Below, piece by piece: positions 43,290 through 55,424 of a stretch of 64,000 bases of DNA (its first letter is position 1; the number at the start of each line of letters is the position of its first letter). The notes beneath the pieces were generated by a model, which was not told where the DNA came from, did not search any database, and saw only the letters and a list, made by a program, of their open reading frames with translations. The translations under genes and the position numbers were made by a program. Source of the stretch: Dicyema japonicum. Lineage: Eukaryota > Dicyemida > Rhombozoa > Dicyemidae. The stretch covers positions 247,712-311,711 of the forward strand of contig RDEW01000007.1 in NCBI GenBank assembly GCA_011109175.1, given 5' to 3'.

Positions 43290-46200
43290 TATTGGTTCCG
43301 CATTTTTATATCGTGGTTGTCACGTGATTAATTCTACTATACAGTCATGAAAATCCACCAATTAATTAAAAACAAAAATAGCATGTTTATATTTGACGGA
43401 TAATTAAAATCCAGGAAATTAGCAGTTGTCTACTGTGGCTACTATAATCAGAGTTCATACTTTATTAGAGGACTTCCCAGTTCAGTTGAAACCTCTCAGG
43501 ATTACCTCAACCAACAAAAGACCCTACGGGACAACCCCCCTCTCGTGGGAAAGCGGTAGATACTTCGCCAGGAACGCCACTTGTGTGGATGGGTTCTCCT
43601 CAAACATTTCATTGTCGCCAACTCAGCCAGGATCACCCTCAGAAACGGAGAGACCCCCTAAGAAAAAAAATACAAAAATCTCGGTGAAAGTTATTGTTGA
43701 AGCACTCACCGTCGAAATATCAGGGGGTTATTGGAAGAAAATCACTAACCACTATTAACCATATTGGCTCGCTAATCGTGTAAAGGAAAATAGATAACAA
43801 GAGGTGACTCAGCTAATTGAGCGCATTTTCTCATAATTCTCAATTTTCAGACATATTTTTGTAGAATGCTTTGTAGCTTTCCTCTTTCCTGAATGGAAGA
43901 GTTCTAATAATAGATATCTTCATAAGTGGAGTTGGAAAAACAGCTTTATGGCCTTAAAAGACTTGTCACCTAACGGGTGGGATGTGTTTGACAAGAACTG
44001 ATATTCGTTGAGAAGACAAGAAAGACAGACAGAGTTTAAGCCAGGTGGTAATTAACTATTTTGGGGACCTGCACACGTGATTCCTATCGCCGATTCAATT
44101 TAAAAATCACATTTTAAATATAAAATAAAAAAATAACATATCGACCTCTTCTATGCAGGAACCTACTGACGTGGTCCTTGAAATTACCAGCGATGAATTT
44201 ACAAGTTACCGGGGTTTCAGATATCTTTTCAGTCGAATATCTGATCAATTAATTTCTCGGGAAACAGGTCAATAATTATGCCTGCTAAGAACTAACCCAG
44301 TTTATGAATACTGAATACTAAGCGCTTAATCCTAACGAGAAGGGTATGGAAGTGGTAAACCAACAGTCATATCATGATGAAGATCAATATTAATGGAAAT
44401 GGTAAACCAACAGCCATATCATCATTAAGATCAATTAGCAATCAAAAAAATAAATTACATTAAAATATGCAAAAATCTTAAAATATGCGACCTTTGGAAA
44501 TATAAATTAAACAAGACAGCGTATTTACTTTATTATGTCGGAGTCTATTGACAGAGATGAAGATGGATTTGATGAGGAGACCCTAATTAAAATGTTGTCC
44601 CAGTCCAGGCGCCAGAAGGAGGCCACGGATGGTTAATCGTGTGTATCTGCTCGCTTATTTCGTTTTTCTACACTGGATTAATTTGCTCGTTTGGATTAAT
44701 AATAATAATACAAAATCAATTAACCATTAGAGACTCACTTTTTCTTCCAGCTGTATTATTCCTCGCTATGGACATAATTGGTAGACCAATTTGGTTTACT
44801 TTAGTTTTACCTTCAACTATTCTTCTTAAATTTACCACACCAAAAGTTTTGCTGATAAGTTCGGGTTGTTTGTCTATTTTGCTTATTTCAACATATTTCG
44901 TCGGTATATATGAACTGTATTTTCTGACAATATCGATATTTCCAGGTATTTGTTTAATTCACATAGGAATTGGCTTTGGGATGGCCTTCGTTTCTTCCAG
45001 TGCTCAACTCATTGTTTATTTTATTGAGAAACGACATATTGCCATCGCTGTTATTTCTGTTGCACGAGGAATCGGTGCAATTGTAATCCCAGTCATATAC
45101 ATGAGCTATACATCTATTTTAATCCATGTGGCTATCATAATTTTTGGATCTTTAACTTCTATCATCTCATTACTGGGATTTTTCATTAGTCCCCCCAGAC
45201 TATCACATAAAGACGGATCTGATGTCAAAGAATACGTCTCTAAAATGGCCAAAGAATACTGCCAAGACCATCAAAATGAAGAACAGAGAGGACAAGAAAA
45301 TGCCAAGTCTAAAAATATTTTTTGGTTTTTCATCAGAAATGTATTAAAGAATAACACAAAGATTCATTTCCACCTGAAGGAACCGCTTGAAGGTGATGTT
45401 TATGAAAATATGGATGTCAATGAAATGTGGACGAATTTGTTTGTAAAATTACACGAAAAGAATAAATTTGACCAATCCATAGAAGAAGTAATGACTAAAT
45501 GGCTAGAATGTGTATTATTGAATCACGTCAATCGAATAGATATGTTTTTGGAGAGTAGCCGTGATATTATTGCCAAGAGAGCATCAGTAAATATTGACAA
45601 TGTTCTAGCTTTCTTAAAATACCAAAAATTCAAAAATCATACAAAAAGCAACAAATTGTCCATAAAAAGTCTGTAACAAAAACAGCCGATAAACCGAATA
45701 TGAAAAATATTTTCTTACTCATTTCATCTTCTTTTATTTCATTTAGTGAGCAGTGTTCCTTTGTATTCACTACAATCTACTACATAATCTGGAAAGAAAT
45801 AATATAAATGCATTTTTTTCCGTGATTTATCGGTGAGAATTTTTTGTGTTAATATATAGGAATTGGGTGTATGATTGGGAATCTGTTTTCCGCCCTTTTG
45901 TTGATTAAGTTTAACTTTGAACCTTATCCGATGAAGTTCACATCGATGGTTGTGTCTTCTATGTCATATTTGGCTATCGCTTACTTTGCACATAGTTTTA
46001 CGGCCATTATTTATGGGTTATTTTTGGAATATCTTTGGGTTATTTTCTGTCCATATAATTTTAGGTGTGATTGAAAATACATTCCAACTGATCGTTTTGG
46101 ATTACACCGGATTGACTGAATTTCACGTTAATGTATTCGATATTAATTGCAAGTAATGGAATCTCTATATTTGTTGGTCTATGCATGACAGGTTATATCA

Positions 46201-46720
46201 TTAATTAAATAGAACCACATTTCTCGAAACTAAAATTTTTCGATATCTTATTAGTTTCATGCGGGATTAGTTTGGCTTCTACTATAATATTTTCGCAGAT
46301 ATTTATTATTAAAAAGTGTTCACAAAGGAATAACCATCAATTCTGATGGGAGATTATAACACGCCTAACTATATTTATTTAGTTTTAGAATTTTGGTTTT
46401 TTCTTTTTTTAATTATATTTCATATTTGTTATACTCTGCCAATGTCTGGTTTTTAGGACTGGATTAACTGTGATTACGGGACTATTTGTGGCTCAAGGAT
46501 TCACATGGGTAAGGTTGATAAACAATGGAAGATGTCACTTATAGAGTCGATACTTTCGAATGCATATATTTTGATAATTTGGAGATTATAATTCTGTTTG
46601 ATCCTTGTTTGAGGTAACAAATACTCAAAAAATAATGGAAGTTACTTAGCAGATCGCAAACCTACATCTAGAAAACCTCTATTTTCTTTTTTACTGTAAC
46701 CCTCACTTGTCTCAGTATTT
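43290..46720 (+). repeat. Segmental duplication, copy 1 (transporter block)
   Basis: Aligns with about 57826-61575: shared ATTGGTTCC..CATTTTTA and GTGGTTGTCACGTGA upstream, a CAACCAACAAAAGACCC stretch, the transporter gene, and downstream AACCCTCACTTGTCTCAGTA. Copy 1 lacks the LINE piece at 57993-58240 and has fewer units of the downstream tandem repeat. 43426-43758 contains a 110-residue frame (VKVIVEALTVEISGGYWK) that is frameshifted in the other copy and unidentified. Confidence 0.8.
44536..46155 (+). pseudogene. SLC16-type monocarboxylate transporter, copy 1, frame-broken
   Basis: Major-facilitator monocarboxylate transporter family. N-terminal SIDRDEDGFDEE, then the SLC16 signature APEGGHGW before TM1; six hydrophobic segments from 44639 to about 45200 (LLISTYFVGIYELYFLTISI, GIGFGMAFVSSSAQLIVYF, AVISVARGIGAIVIPVIY), a long charged central loop (SPPRLSHKDGSDVKEY ... 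NMDVNEMWTNLF), then TM7+ after an intron ending near 45860 (GCMIGNLFSALLLIKFNFEP). A base is missing between SQ and VQAPEGG (about 44600), and frames shift in the loop and near 46060. Loop and membrane segments are well kept, so error versus decay is open. Confidence 0.72.
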
Positions 46721-46736
46721 CTCTCAGAATTTCTTG
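46156..46736. other. 3' part of transporter block
   Basis: Contains decayed TM10-12 coding remnants (about 46060-46320, matching 60630-60900) and two units of the repeat that is expanded at 61045-61420. No other gene. Confidence 0.5.
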
Positions 46737-47960
46737 TCAGCCTCGAATCCGTGACTTCCGGCAGTAGAAGTATTTTTCCATTATTCTGTTACACGGCGTA
46801 GTCGGGTCCAGGCTAAGAAGATGTCCAAATAGTTGCCATCTCAATAGAATAACATTCATGCTAATTAGTGCAGATTTACATAGAGCATATAGTTTTTCGT
46901 TAGAGATTTTTCTAGGCCATAAGATACCAGTCAGTATGAGCAGTTGGCTTCTGTGGAATGTATCTAGCCTCTCTAAATCGGTTTTGATAGTTCCCCGTGA
47001 TCCGGAATTGTATATAAGTATTTGCTTGATAAACGTGTCGTATAGTCTGACACGAGTTTCAGTGATATATTCCTTTTTATTATCCAGATGTTGTACATTT
47101 TTTCCTTCGACAAATATCCTTGGCGTCACCTAGTAGTGAGCCGAGTTTTTTTATGTCTCCAGAGTCCGTCATTTCATGATTTGGCTCGTTCGATTTGTGT
47201 GTAGTCCGTTTTTGTAATATTTATGCGCAGATCCCATTTATTTAAAATAGTTTCTGCTCGAAATAAAATTTGGTCAAGTAGGCTTTTCTGGTCAGTACAC
47301 ACAGTCTACATCATCCGCGTATAACAATTCAATTATATCTTCGTATTTAGAACCAATTTCCTTTCTCAGCTCCCTGAGGGCAACTTCGAGGTATAGGATG
47401 AATAGAATTGGGGATAAGGAATCACCTTGTGAGGTTCTCATGTTGGTCCTGAAACTCTTTAAATGCTTAGTTCCTATTCTCACGAATAGANCTTCGTATT
47501 TAGAACCAATTTCCTTTCTCAGCTCCCTGAGGGCAGCTTCGAGGTATATGATGATTAGAATTGGGGATAAAGAATCATCTTGTGGGGTTCCCATGTTGGT
47601 ACTGAAACTCTTTGAATGCTTAGTTTCTATTCTCACGGATAGATAGTTTCTGAAAGTAATAGACTTATTAGTCTTAGGCAGTCCGCGTCAAGCAGTTCCT
47701 GTAGAATACCCATGAGTTATTCTCTGTTGATGCTATCAAAAGCTTTTGTTAGATCAATTTTTAGGATGTAGATAACTTTCCTGTACTTTTGACATATTGA
47801 TGTAAGCCATCGATGACTCCACAAGATATTTTTCTCAAGTCTAGTAAAGATCCTCTCCCTCGAGTGGCTGTAAAACCATCCCTCGCTCTCATAGATAAGT
47901 TTTGAAAGGATCATATTCCGAAAAACAAAAAGCATGGTATCACCATCCACTTTAGGCTTC
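46737..47960 (-). mobile_element. RTE/R4-like LINE fragment, antisense
   Basis: On the - strand: WSHRWLTSICQKYRKVIYIL and IDLTKAFDSINRE (47860-47720), QDDSLSPILIIIYLEAALREL (about 47600-47400), ELLYADDVDCVY (47340-47292), then TRVRLYDTFIKQILIYNSGS and WQLFGHLLSLDPTTPCNRI (47060-46740). The YADD box is intact. An artificial duplication around 47491 splits it. Confidence 0.75.
47340..47642. repeat. Single-N junction with duplicated flank (47491)
   Basis: About 150 bases left of the n at 47491 recur right of it with a few mismatches (both starting CTTCGTATTTAGAACC). Probable unmerged contig ends. Confidence 0.8.
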
Positions 47961-48271
47961 TAGTGCAGAACATTGCTTGCACAGCCTTCTTTCTCCGCTC
48001 TTCGGTGTCCTTCAGATATGATCATTTCCCATCAACTACAATTCCAAAATATTTCAGGGACGAAACTCTCGGTATGTGAAGAGTGTAAGGCTCTTCGTGA
48101 TGTCTACTCAGCCTGCTTATCCTTAAATAACTGGACTTTTCCATGGAGAATCTCAGGACTTTCCGATCACACCAATCCTGGACTTTGTTAACAAAGCTCC
48201 TAGACGCCGCTCTGAAAGGTATGTATTCAAAGACGAATCCAATATTAAAATGTCATCAGCGTATATTATTA

Positions 48272-48502
48272 GCTTAGTCCTGACGTCTAGCTGTGACGGA
48301 AAATCTTCCATAAATACGTTTAATAACAGGGGGCTAAAATAGATCCCTGCGGCAATCTCCTCTTAAACGATGTACCATCAGAATATNTTAGTCCTGACGC
48401 TAGCTGTGACGGAAAATCTTCTATAAATACGTTTAATAACAGAAGGCAAAAATAGATCCCTGCGGCACTCTCCTCTTAAACGATGTACCATCAGAATATC
48501 TT
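48272..48502. repeat. Single-N junction with duplicated flank (48387)
   Basis: About 115 bases before the n recur after it (both containing CTGTGACGGAAAATCTTC). Probable assembly artefact. Confidence 0.8.
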
Positions 48503-49240
48503 CCACCGACTACCACATAAGATATCCTCCCAGTCAAATATTCTTTCAACCATAGGAACATTTGTTTGGATATCTTTGATCGTACAAGTTGACAAAAATA
48601 AGGCCATACACTGTCGAACGCCTTCGAAATGTCAAGGCAAACATTGCTTAACTGACTTTTATTCTTAAATGCATTTGTAATTTCGTAATTTAGTAAGTAT
48701 ATACAATTTCCGCACGATCTTCCCGGACGAAGACCCAATTGGCAAGGTCGTAGAAAGTTACTCTCTTTCATATGCCGATTCAATCTTTTTAATACAATCC
48801 GTTATAATCTTTGATGTCAAACATATAAGGCTTATTGGTCTATAATTAAGAGGATCCTTCCTCGACTTTCCAGAATTGAGGATCATCTTCAAAATAGAAC
48901 GATTCCATAGCGGAGGAGCATGTCCGTGCTTAAAACTCGAGTTATACATTTTTTGTAGAACGATTAGTAGTTCATCGGAACCTTCTTTAAACATAATCAT
49001 GAGGATGCTGTCAAATCCAGGAGCCTTATTATCACACGTGCGTATCACAGTTCTGACTTCTGCCGGAGTGATGTCCTCTCTTAGACTTTCCAGCTCGCCC
49101 ATAAAATTAGATATTTCTTCTGAAAACTTCTCAGGTATAATGCTAAGAGGATCAACTCCCTGTATATCCTCGAGCTGCTTCCTGAACACCGAAGGTACTC
49201 TTTCCAAAGGAATTGTCCTTCCCTCATGATCAGCCAGCAC

Positions 49241-49655
49241 AATACTCTTTGCCTTTAAATTTCCATTAGTAAGCATTCTGTACATTTTCCAGAAACATGG
49301 GTTTTTCCAGTTACCTTTTGAGACTTCATTTTTCAATTTATCCTCCGCAACAACTTTCCAAATTCTTTCCAGTAATTTTTGAATTACAGAAATTTTGCTT
49401 TTCAGAGTTGTCCTGTCCCACAAATCCACACTTCGTTTGAGCTTAGNAATACTCTTCGCCTTTAAATTTCCGTTAGTAAGCCTTCTGTACATTTTCCAGA
49501 AACATGGGTTTTTCCAGTTACCTTTTGAGACTGCATTTTTCAATTTATCCTCACAATTACTTTCCAAGTTATTTCCAGTAATTTTTAAATTACAGAAATT
49601 TTGCTTTTCAGAGTTGTCCTGTCCCACAAATCCACACTTCGTTTGAGTTTAGCCT
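49241..49655. repeat. Single-N junction with duplicated flank (49447)
   Basis: About 205 bases before the n recur after it (TTTCCAGAAACATGGG in both). The long - strand ORF crossing the n is therefore artificially extended. Confidence 0.8.
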
Positions 49656-49892
49656 TCACACTCTTCCTCTCGCGAATAAGATTCCGTATCGTAGGTGGGC
49701 AAAACTGTTTGTTGTTTGAAACACTCTTTGAATAAACCATCTTTCCATACAATCACAGATACACCAGCATAATATTAGACAGTTCTCAGTTAAAAACGTC
49801 CAGCTCAGGTGTAGAAAAAGAACTAGTCCTCATTTGTAAGGTCTTCAAAAAATAACAGCGATAACGTCCCCAGTCAATCTTCGAGGTATCAT

Positions 49893-50138
49893 AACAATAA
49901 TAATAATAACAGTTTTTTCACGAGAGCCATAATTTTATAGCTCCGCATAGGCAGGACATACACTTTATTTTTTTTCTTGTGTGGGTCCTTTCTAGACAAT
50001 CCAGTTCCGCAGTGAGTATCCACTGATGACGGCGTCACTCGTCAAACCCTTTTAGCATTGTAGATGCGTGGAGCCTTCCACCAGGTGACCAGCAGCGAGA
50101 CTCGAACCCGACACCTAACCAATATGCCACCCGGTAAT
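49893..50138 (-). repeat. tRNA-derived SINE inserted in LINE
   Basis: Reverse-strand copy of the 5401-5726 SINE. A box TGGCATATTGG (complement of 50119-50129), B box GGTTCGAGTCT (complement of 50098-50108), shared body and GCGGAGCTATAAAATTATGG tail, ending in (TTA/TTG)n at 49893-49911. It interrupts the LINE endonuclease between VEDIFIKYD and TSKIDWGRYR. TATGAT appears at both edges, a possible short target-site duplication. Confidence 0.88.
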
Positions 50139-51050
50139 CATATTTTATGAAAATATCTTCAACAATATTCGACTCCAGGTTTATAATCACTTCCTGTGGG
50201 TTATGATCACTTCCTATATCACAAAGTATTCTTAGTCTGTCCACATGATCTAGTAGTTGTGGAGATACTAAGACCAATCCCAGCATATCATCCCCATAGT
50301 GTGAGAAATGGTTAGGTTCTTCAGACGTCAAGACTTTAACTCCATTTTCGCTAACCGAATCTGTTGGGAGTCGCCCATCCGCGTTGTTTTTACAACATCC
50401 GTAACTCGTATTCTTAGCATTAAGGTCTCCTACCAAGATCGACATCGGGTTTCTTTCGAAGAACTCAATAATTTTCGCATAAGATAGGGCCAAGTCCTTA
50501 GAGTATAATCCTCCCACACTTATCCATGTCCCTCCACATTTTACATCGACGGACTATTTTTAAATGCTTTTTCATAGTTTTTGTTGGTGACCTGCGTTTT
50601 CCACAGCCAAGTCCACCAAATTTCGTAAATCCTCTTTCAGCAGTCTACATAGCTTGTCCAGACGTACGATTATTTCACTTAACTCCCGAGATACCGTCTC
50701 GGAAACTTCTACCTTGCTCTGCTTAAGTTCCCGTGTAGCACTCCGCTCCACCGGCCCATCCTGAATATGTGATATATTGGTCCTCTTCATCTCTTGTGTT
50801 GGCTTGACTGCTTCCATTCTTGACTCTGTCTTTATGGGGATCATTTTCTTGGCTGCCTCCTTCATATTAGGACATCCCTGTAACGGGAATAATGCCCTGG
50901 TCCTATACAATTAATACAATTTGTCTTCACGTCTAGAGAAAATTCACACACAACAAGGTCGAGTTCCCCTCCACACTTGAGGCACCTCTTCTCCTTGCAA
51001 TGCGCGGCGATATGACCAATTCCTTCACAATTGAGTGAAATTCAAACTGT

Positions 51051-51960
51051 TTCAAATTTGTTGATTTAAGCACTTATTGACGATAACCTGTTCTTTCGCG
51101 CCTTGGCACATTCTTCACGCTCCCAGTTGATTATCGCTGATCAATTCTATATTCAATATAATCTGATAATTTTTTACACACTTTGTCAATAGTTTATACA
51201 GATTAGGCAAACAAGTAGTTGGCCTTAACTCCTTGGGTGACACATACATCCACGTTTGGAATAATCCCAGTTAGAACCAATCACAAGGCGTATATTCATC
51301 ATTTATAATTTTCTTAATCTCCTCACAAAGATATCCATGAACCTAAGTTAAGTTCTTGATAGAAAAAGTGATAGACTCGATCACAACCAGATGTCTTCCA
51401 ATTTAGAAGCATCTTGATAGTCTCGGTGAGTTCCTCCTCAGTGAAATCAGCAAAAGAGTTCTCTGATCCAGTCACTCTTTTGCTAATAAAGAAATTGCTC
51501 TTCTTTCGTTCTTCCTTGTTCCAAATCTACTCCAAAATGGAAGACATTCCTCCTCATTGAACTTGATGATCGGCTTTTTATTATCTCCATTTATATTTCT
51601 ATAAAATCGCCTTCTATTTAATTCGAAGTACCAGTTTGTATATAAACCTCTTTCTCGATTTGTAAACTAGCAACTTCTCAACAATCTTTATTTGATTTCA
51701 AACATAGGAAGAAACCCTCTCGAATTCTCTCCTCTTCGATATTTCAAAGCCATATGAGCATAAGGTATTGCGTATTTCTTCGTCAAATTGATTCTTCCAT
51801 TCAATTCACAAGCCAATTGAATTTGCTCAAGTTGTTGCTTAAGTTTAGTGAGTTTGCCTTTCATTGATTCTTCCCAACTACTTTTAGTGTTTTTCTTCTT
51901 GGTAAGAGCCTCATAAGTGTACTGCCCAGCAGATATTGTGATATCGTTGATATCCAACAT
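51051..51960 (-). mobile_element. LINE fragment, pre-RT region
   Basis: 51960-51688 encodes WEESMKGKLTKLKQQLEQIQ and LTKKYAIPYAHMALKYR, resembling the WKRRLE...LR region just before the RT in some LINE ORFs. Downstream pieces at about 51640-51360 fit the NKKPIIKFNEE-type linker. No catalytic domain remains. Confidence 0.45.
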
Positions 51961-52594
51961 GACAACGAATATTCCTTGATTCTTCCATTAATAGTAGGAA
52001 TCCGAAGGTTCCTTCTTGTGGCGAGTTCTTCCTAGTAGGAATACGAAGGTTCCTTTTTGTGGTGAGTAATTTCCCAATTTTGCAAGGAAACTCATCAAAA
52101 CATTTTCCAAAATTTTAAACTACTACCAACTGTTTTTCTTTCACTGATATAGCACAAAGTGATTCACTGAACTTGAAGGAGAGCAACACTTAAAATTAAA
52201 AATGGACTTTGATGTCCCGAATTTCAAGTTAAAAGCTTTTATAAATCAATTAAAGTAATTTAATCAAATGTCTAGAAAATATCTTTATAGCACAAACATG
52301 TAATAAATATAATTTTTCTTTTTTAAAATGAACATAAAATGAGTATAAATAAAATTTAAATGTTTAAAAATTATCTTAACATTTAATTTTTATCCCTATA
52401 TTATTTTTTCTAAACGAGTTGTCGCTTAATTTTATCTTGGCAAGTTTGGGAACAAATCCAATCTAGANTTTAAAATGAACATAAAATGAGTATAAATAAA
52501 ATTTAAATGTTTAAAAATTATCTTAACATTTAATTTTTATCCCTATATTATTTTTTCTAAGCGAGTTGTCGCTTAATTTTATCTTGGCAAGTTT
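51961..52594. other. AT-rich spacer containing single-N duplication (52468)
   Basis: About 145 bases (TTTAAAATGAACATAAAATG onward) on the left of the n at 52468 recur on the right. There is also a short direct repeat of AGTAGGAATACGAAGGTTCC type near 51990-52050. No gene. Confidence 0.75.
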
Positions 52595-53140
52595 GGGGAC
52601 AAATCCAATCTAGAGTCCAAGCTCAAAAGGGTCTTCTTTTCCCGCTGATTTTCCCTGGTCCGTTACCCCGGCTGTGATTTTGCTAGAGTGCTGATAGAGA
52701 CAGTGGGAATCTTGTTAATTCATTCATGCGCGTCATCAATTAAATTACGAGGCATTCGGCTACCTTAAGAGAGTCATAGTTACTCCTGCCGTTCACCTGT
52801 GCTAAAGTGAATCTCTTCAAGCTGANATCCAATCTAGAGTCCAAGCTCAAAAAAGTCTTCTTTTCCCGGGTCCGTTACCCCGGCTGTGGTTTCGCTAGAG
52901 TGCTGATAAAGACAGTGGGAATCTCGTTAATTCATTCATGCGCGTCATCAATTAAATTACGAGGTATTCGGCTACCTTAAGAGAGTCATAATTACTCCCG
53001 CCGTTCACCTGTGCTAAAATGAATCTCTTCAAGCCGACATTCAGGGCACTGGGCAGAAATCACACTGCGTCAAAACCGTCACCGGGTATCGCACTGCCTT
53101 GTTGTTATTATGCTGTCAGGTTCCAGTTCTCATTTTTTTG
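52595..53140 (-). rRNA. Partial large-subunit (28S) rRNA segment, domain V/VI region
   Basis: On the - strand this reads the conserved LSU core: GTGATTTCTGCCCAGTGCCC, then GGCGGGAGTAA, GACTCTCTTAAGGTAGC, GACGCGCATGAATGAATTAA, GAGATTCCCACTGTC, GCGAAACCACAGC, AAAAGAAGAC and GAGCTTGGACTCTAG. The order and spacing match metazoan 28S. Only about 300 nt of unique rRNA is present because the region is doubled across the n at 52826, and the doubled copies differ (the right copy lacks about 12 bases in the GCTGATTTTCCC part). Flanks are not rRNA, so it is a dispersed partial copy or an rDNA fragment joined by assembly. The AAGG/TAGC site used by R2 elements is uninterrupted. Confidence 0.88.
52605..53040. 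repeat. Single-N junction with duplicated rRNA flank (52826)
   Basis: About 210-220 bases of the rRNA segment (from ATCCAATCTAGAGTCCAAGC) occur on both sides of the n, with several differences, as expected for two rDNA variants or haplotypes left unmerged. Confidence 0.8.
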
Positions 53141-53834
53141 CCTGTTTGGCGAGTTGTCACTCAGCTCTTTTAAAGAATAATAAAAGATAACAAAATTATA
53201 TTTAATTTAATTAATGAGATAATTGACCCTACATTTCCTTCGCCAATATTGTTATGTCGGGTCGTAACTGTTCATAAAAACCTGATCCGTACCTTTAAGG
53301 TTACATGACTCATCTACTCCGATTGAGATTGCAGAAGCTATTTTGAGGCAATCAACTTGTTGCATTGTCACATTGCAAGACATCTTATTAGTCATCTTCG
53401 TAATTGTTCTGCGGATTACGCTGTATTTTTAATTTGATTTAAAATCTCTTTTTTATTCGTAGAATTTGGAATAGTTGTTTTGACAATTTTAGAAAACAGG
53501 ATTTGATGTATTCACCATCTTTGAATGGTTTCCCATTTTTACAATCTCGTGGCTGACGATGAAGCTGCCAATATATGTAGTCCTAGCAGACTGCTCCCAA
53601 TACTTTCAATTTTAATATTATATATAGTTCTTCACAACTAGTTTTCGTGAATCACCAATTGGATATTTCCTTCAAAAATCCAGACTAACTTAAAGTGTTT
53701 CTCCATATTTGACTTGTTGAATGTTTAGTGGCAAATGAGACATTTTGAAAGGTGATCAGATATAATGGCAAAACTCTCAGTTCATTGAGGTCGAAAAAGA
53801 CGTTTTCAATCAATTTTTACTTAATTTTTTCTTT
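53141..53834. other. Unassigned AT-rich region
   Basis: No coding frame of note. GCGAGTTGTC occurs at about 53149 and also left of the rRNA segment (about 52422 and 52562), a short direct repeat bracketing it. Confidence 0.35.
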
Positions 53835-54185
53835 ATAGACATAGGCCTCTAAGCCTGGAAATCACTGACGCCCGGTGGAGACTGTTTGGTCACGTACTAC
53901 GCATGGATCTTGCTGCCCCGGCTAATGTGGCGATGGAGGACCATTTCATGTTCGAGGGCAAATGCTTCCGTGGCAGACCAAGGATGACCCTACCTATCAT
54001 GCTGCACAAAGACCTCCAAAGGATGAAGAAATGCCTAAAGACGGGAGACGATCTGGACATGCTGAGATCGACTGCGTGTAACCGTGGAGGATGGAATAGG
54101 CTAACTAATAACATTGTTTCTTGTATTGCACATGCTTTGCTATAACTATTATGGCAAGGCGATAAGTCCTGTAATAATAAGACAT
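53835..54185 (+). mobile_element. RTE/R4-like LINE 3' end
   Basis: Reads WRLFGHVLRMDLAAPANVAM, GRPRMTLPIMLHKDLQRMKK, ACNRGGWNRLTNN to a stop at about 54143, with a CTATAACTATTATGGC tail. Same C-terminus as 11230-11570. Its inverse counterpart is at 56100-56400. Confidence 0.78.
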
Positions 54186-54299
54186 AAATGAAGAGCCACA
54201 AACAGAATTTTGATTAAGATTTTTAAAATCAAAATATGTAATAATAAAATATGTTTAATTATCTCCATAGTAAAAAAGTGGAAATCTTTTCACAATCTA

Positions 54300-54625
54300 A
54301 ATAACAATCTCGGTACGCGCGCCGTGTGGTGCTGCGTAACTCTTTGGTTGAAGTTTTCTGTTTGTTTGTTCCTCCTCTCTTCCTACTAAGTGGAGTCATG
54401 TGATCCATATGTCTAGGTGCTACCAGTGCCTAATTGGTGCGAAAAAGGATAATTTACTCTCCCCCACTCCACTGGAGGGGATTCCACAACTGTAAGTGAT
54501 TCACTTCTTTTACCCTTTATGTCGATTCCGGATGGACTCTTATTGTAGAAGTGGACTGGGTACACTTAACTAGTTGTTTACTTTAACTGCTTTTCTGGTG
54601 TATCCGGGGTTAATAAAAGTAAAAA
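54300..54625 (+). mobile_element. LINE 3' untranslated segment
   Basis: Inverted counterpart of 36212-36530, ending TATCCGGGGTTAATAAAAG at about 54600-54618. No coding content. Confidence 0.6.
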
Positions 54626-55074
54626 AATAAAAGAGCCTAGGTTCCCAACCCCTAAAAAAGGTAATAGAAAAGACTCCTTTGTTATTCCGTTTGGTAGAAA
54701 TTTTGTTATGGATTTGTACTAAAACCCCTTCTCCGTCGAAACTTTCAATTATTTTTTTATTTCATTGTAAATTTTGCAATAATAGCTGGTATTTTCCATC
54801 CAACTCCCAATTTTGTTAGAATAATTTCTGTTGGATACCCAATTTCACCAAATATTTTTCTCGTCTCTTGTTTTTGACAGTTTCATCCTTTATCGATAAA
54901 ATTAAAAAATCTACATCATTAAAATATCCTCGTAAATTAAGGCAACAGTTGTGAGATGAAGAAATCATGCAAATTCGTGTATGAAACCTTCAACACTTGT
55001 GGGCAGCTACCATTAGCTATCCACATCCGATATCAGTAATATAAAATTTTTTTCAGCTCTAAAATAAATTTAAT
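54626..55074. other. Unassigned AT-rich region
   Basis: Short ORFs only, no recognisable repeat or gene. Confidence 0.35.
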
Positions 55075-55330
55075 TTATTTTCCCAGAGATCACGAGAAAA
55101 ATGATCTATTAAGTGATCCCGATGTCCATACCAGTCCTTTTCCTGTGGTTAGTTTTGGAGTCTTGGATTAATCTCCACAAGGGGGAAGGTTTCTTCTCGT
55201 ATCTTTCGTCCATGTATGGTTTGATGTCCGGTCTGAGGAGGTGGTCAAAGGACTTTGCCATATCCAAGTTACGTTCCGTAAAGTATCTCATGATTGGGTA
55301 GTAATGAAGTGGACGTCTTTTTAGAAGATC
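55075..55330 (-). mobile_element. Jockey-like LINE 3' end, antisense
   Basis: - strand frame MRYFTERNLDMAKSFDHLLR, then PYMDERYEKKPSPLWRLIQD, ending GMDIGIT. It matches 35440-35640 (MKYLTEHHRDFLKMAKSPDH). The tail ATAAATTAAATTTA lies near 55070. Confidence 0.7.
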
Positions 55331-55424
55331 TAAATAATGTTCTAAAAAATGGGTTTTGTAGTACTTCCAGTTTGGAACATACTGCGTGACTCACCTACGT
55401 GGTGGCATTGCCCACTTGAAGTGT

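Larger units (their letters stand above)
48190..51050 (-). mobile_element. CCHC/endonuclease/RT LINE, antisense, with nested SINE
   Basis: Relative of the 20.2-23.6 kb element. ORF1 at about 51050-50572: HIAAHCKEKRCLKCGG, CINCI, then CPNMKEAAKKMIPIK and a coiled-coil-like tail (ELSEIIVRLDKLCRLLKEDL). Endonuclease 50517-50140: VGDLNAKNTSYGCC, NHFSHYGDDMLGL, DIGSDHNPQEVII. RT 49650-48430: NPCFWKMYRRLTNGNLKAKS, IQGVDPLSIIPE, TCDNKAPGFDSILM, YRPISLICLTSKI, QLGLRPGRSCGNC, VCLDISKAFDSVWP, RRVPQGSI. A SINE interrupts the end of the endonuclease. Two single-N duplications (48387, 49447) lie inside. Frame is otherwise well kept. Confidence 0.85.

Noticed and set aside
47292-47636. Long ORF with two RT palms in tandem
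   Set aside because: It crosses the single n at 47491 and consists of the same sequence twice; an assembly artefact.
48758-49627. 289-residue ORF with repeated NPCFWKMYR units
   Set aside because: The internal repeat straddles the n at 49447 and mirrors duplicated contig ends, not a real repeat protein.
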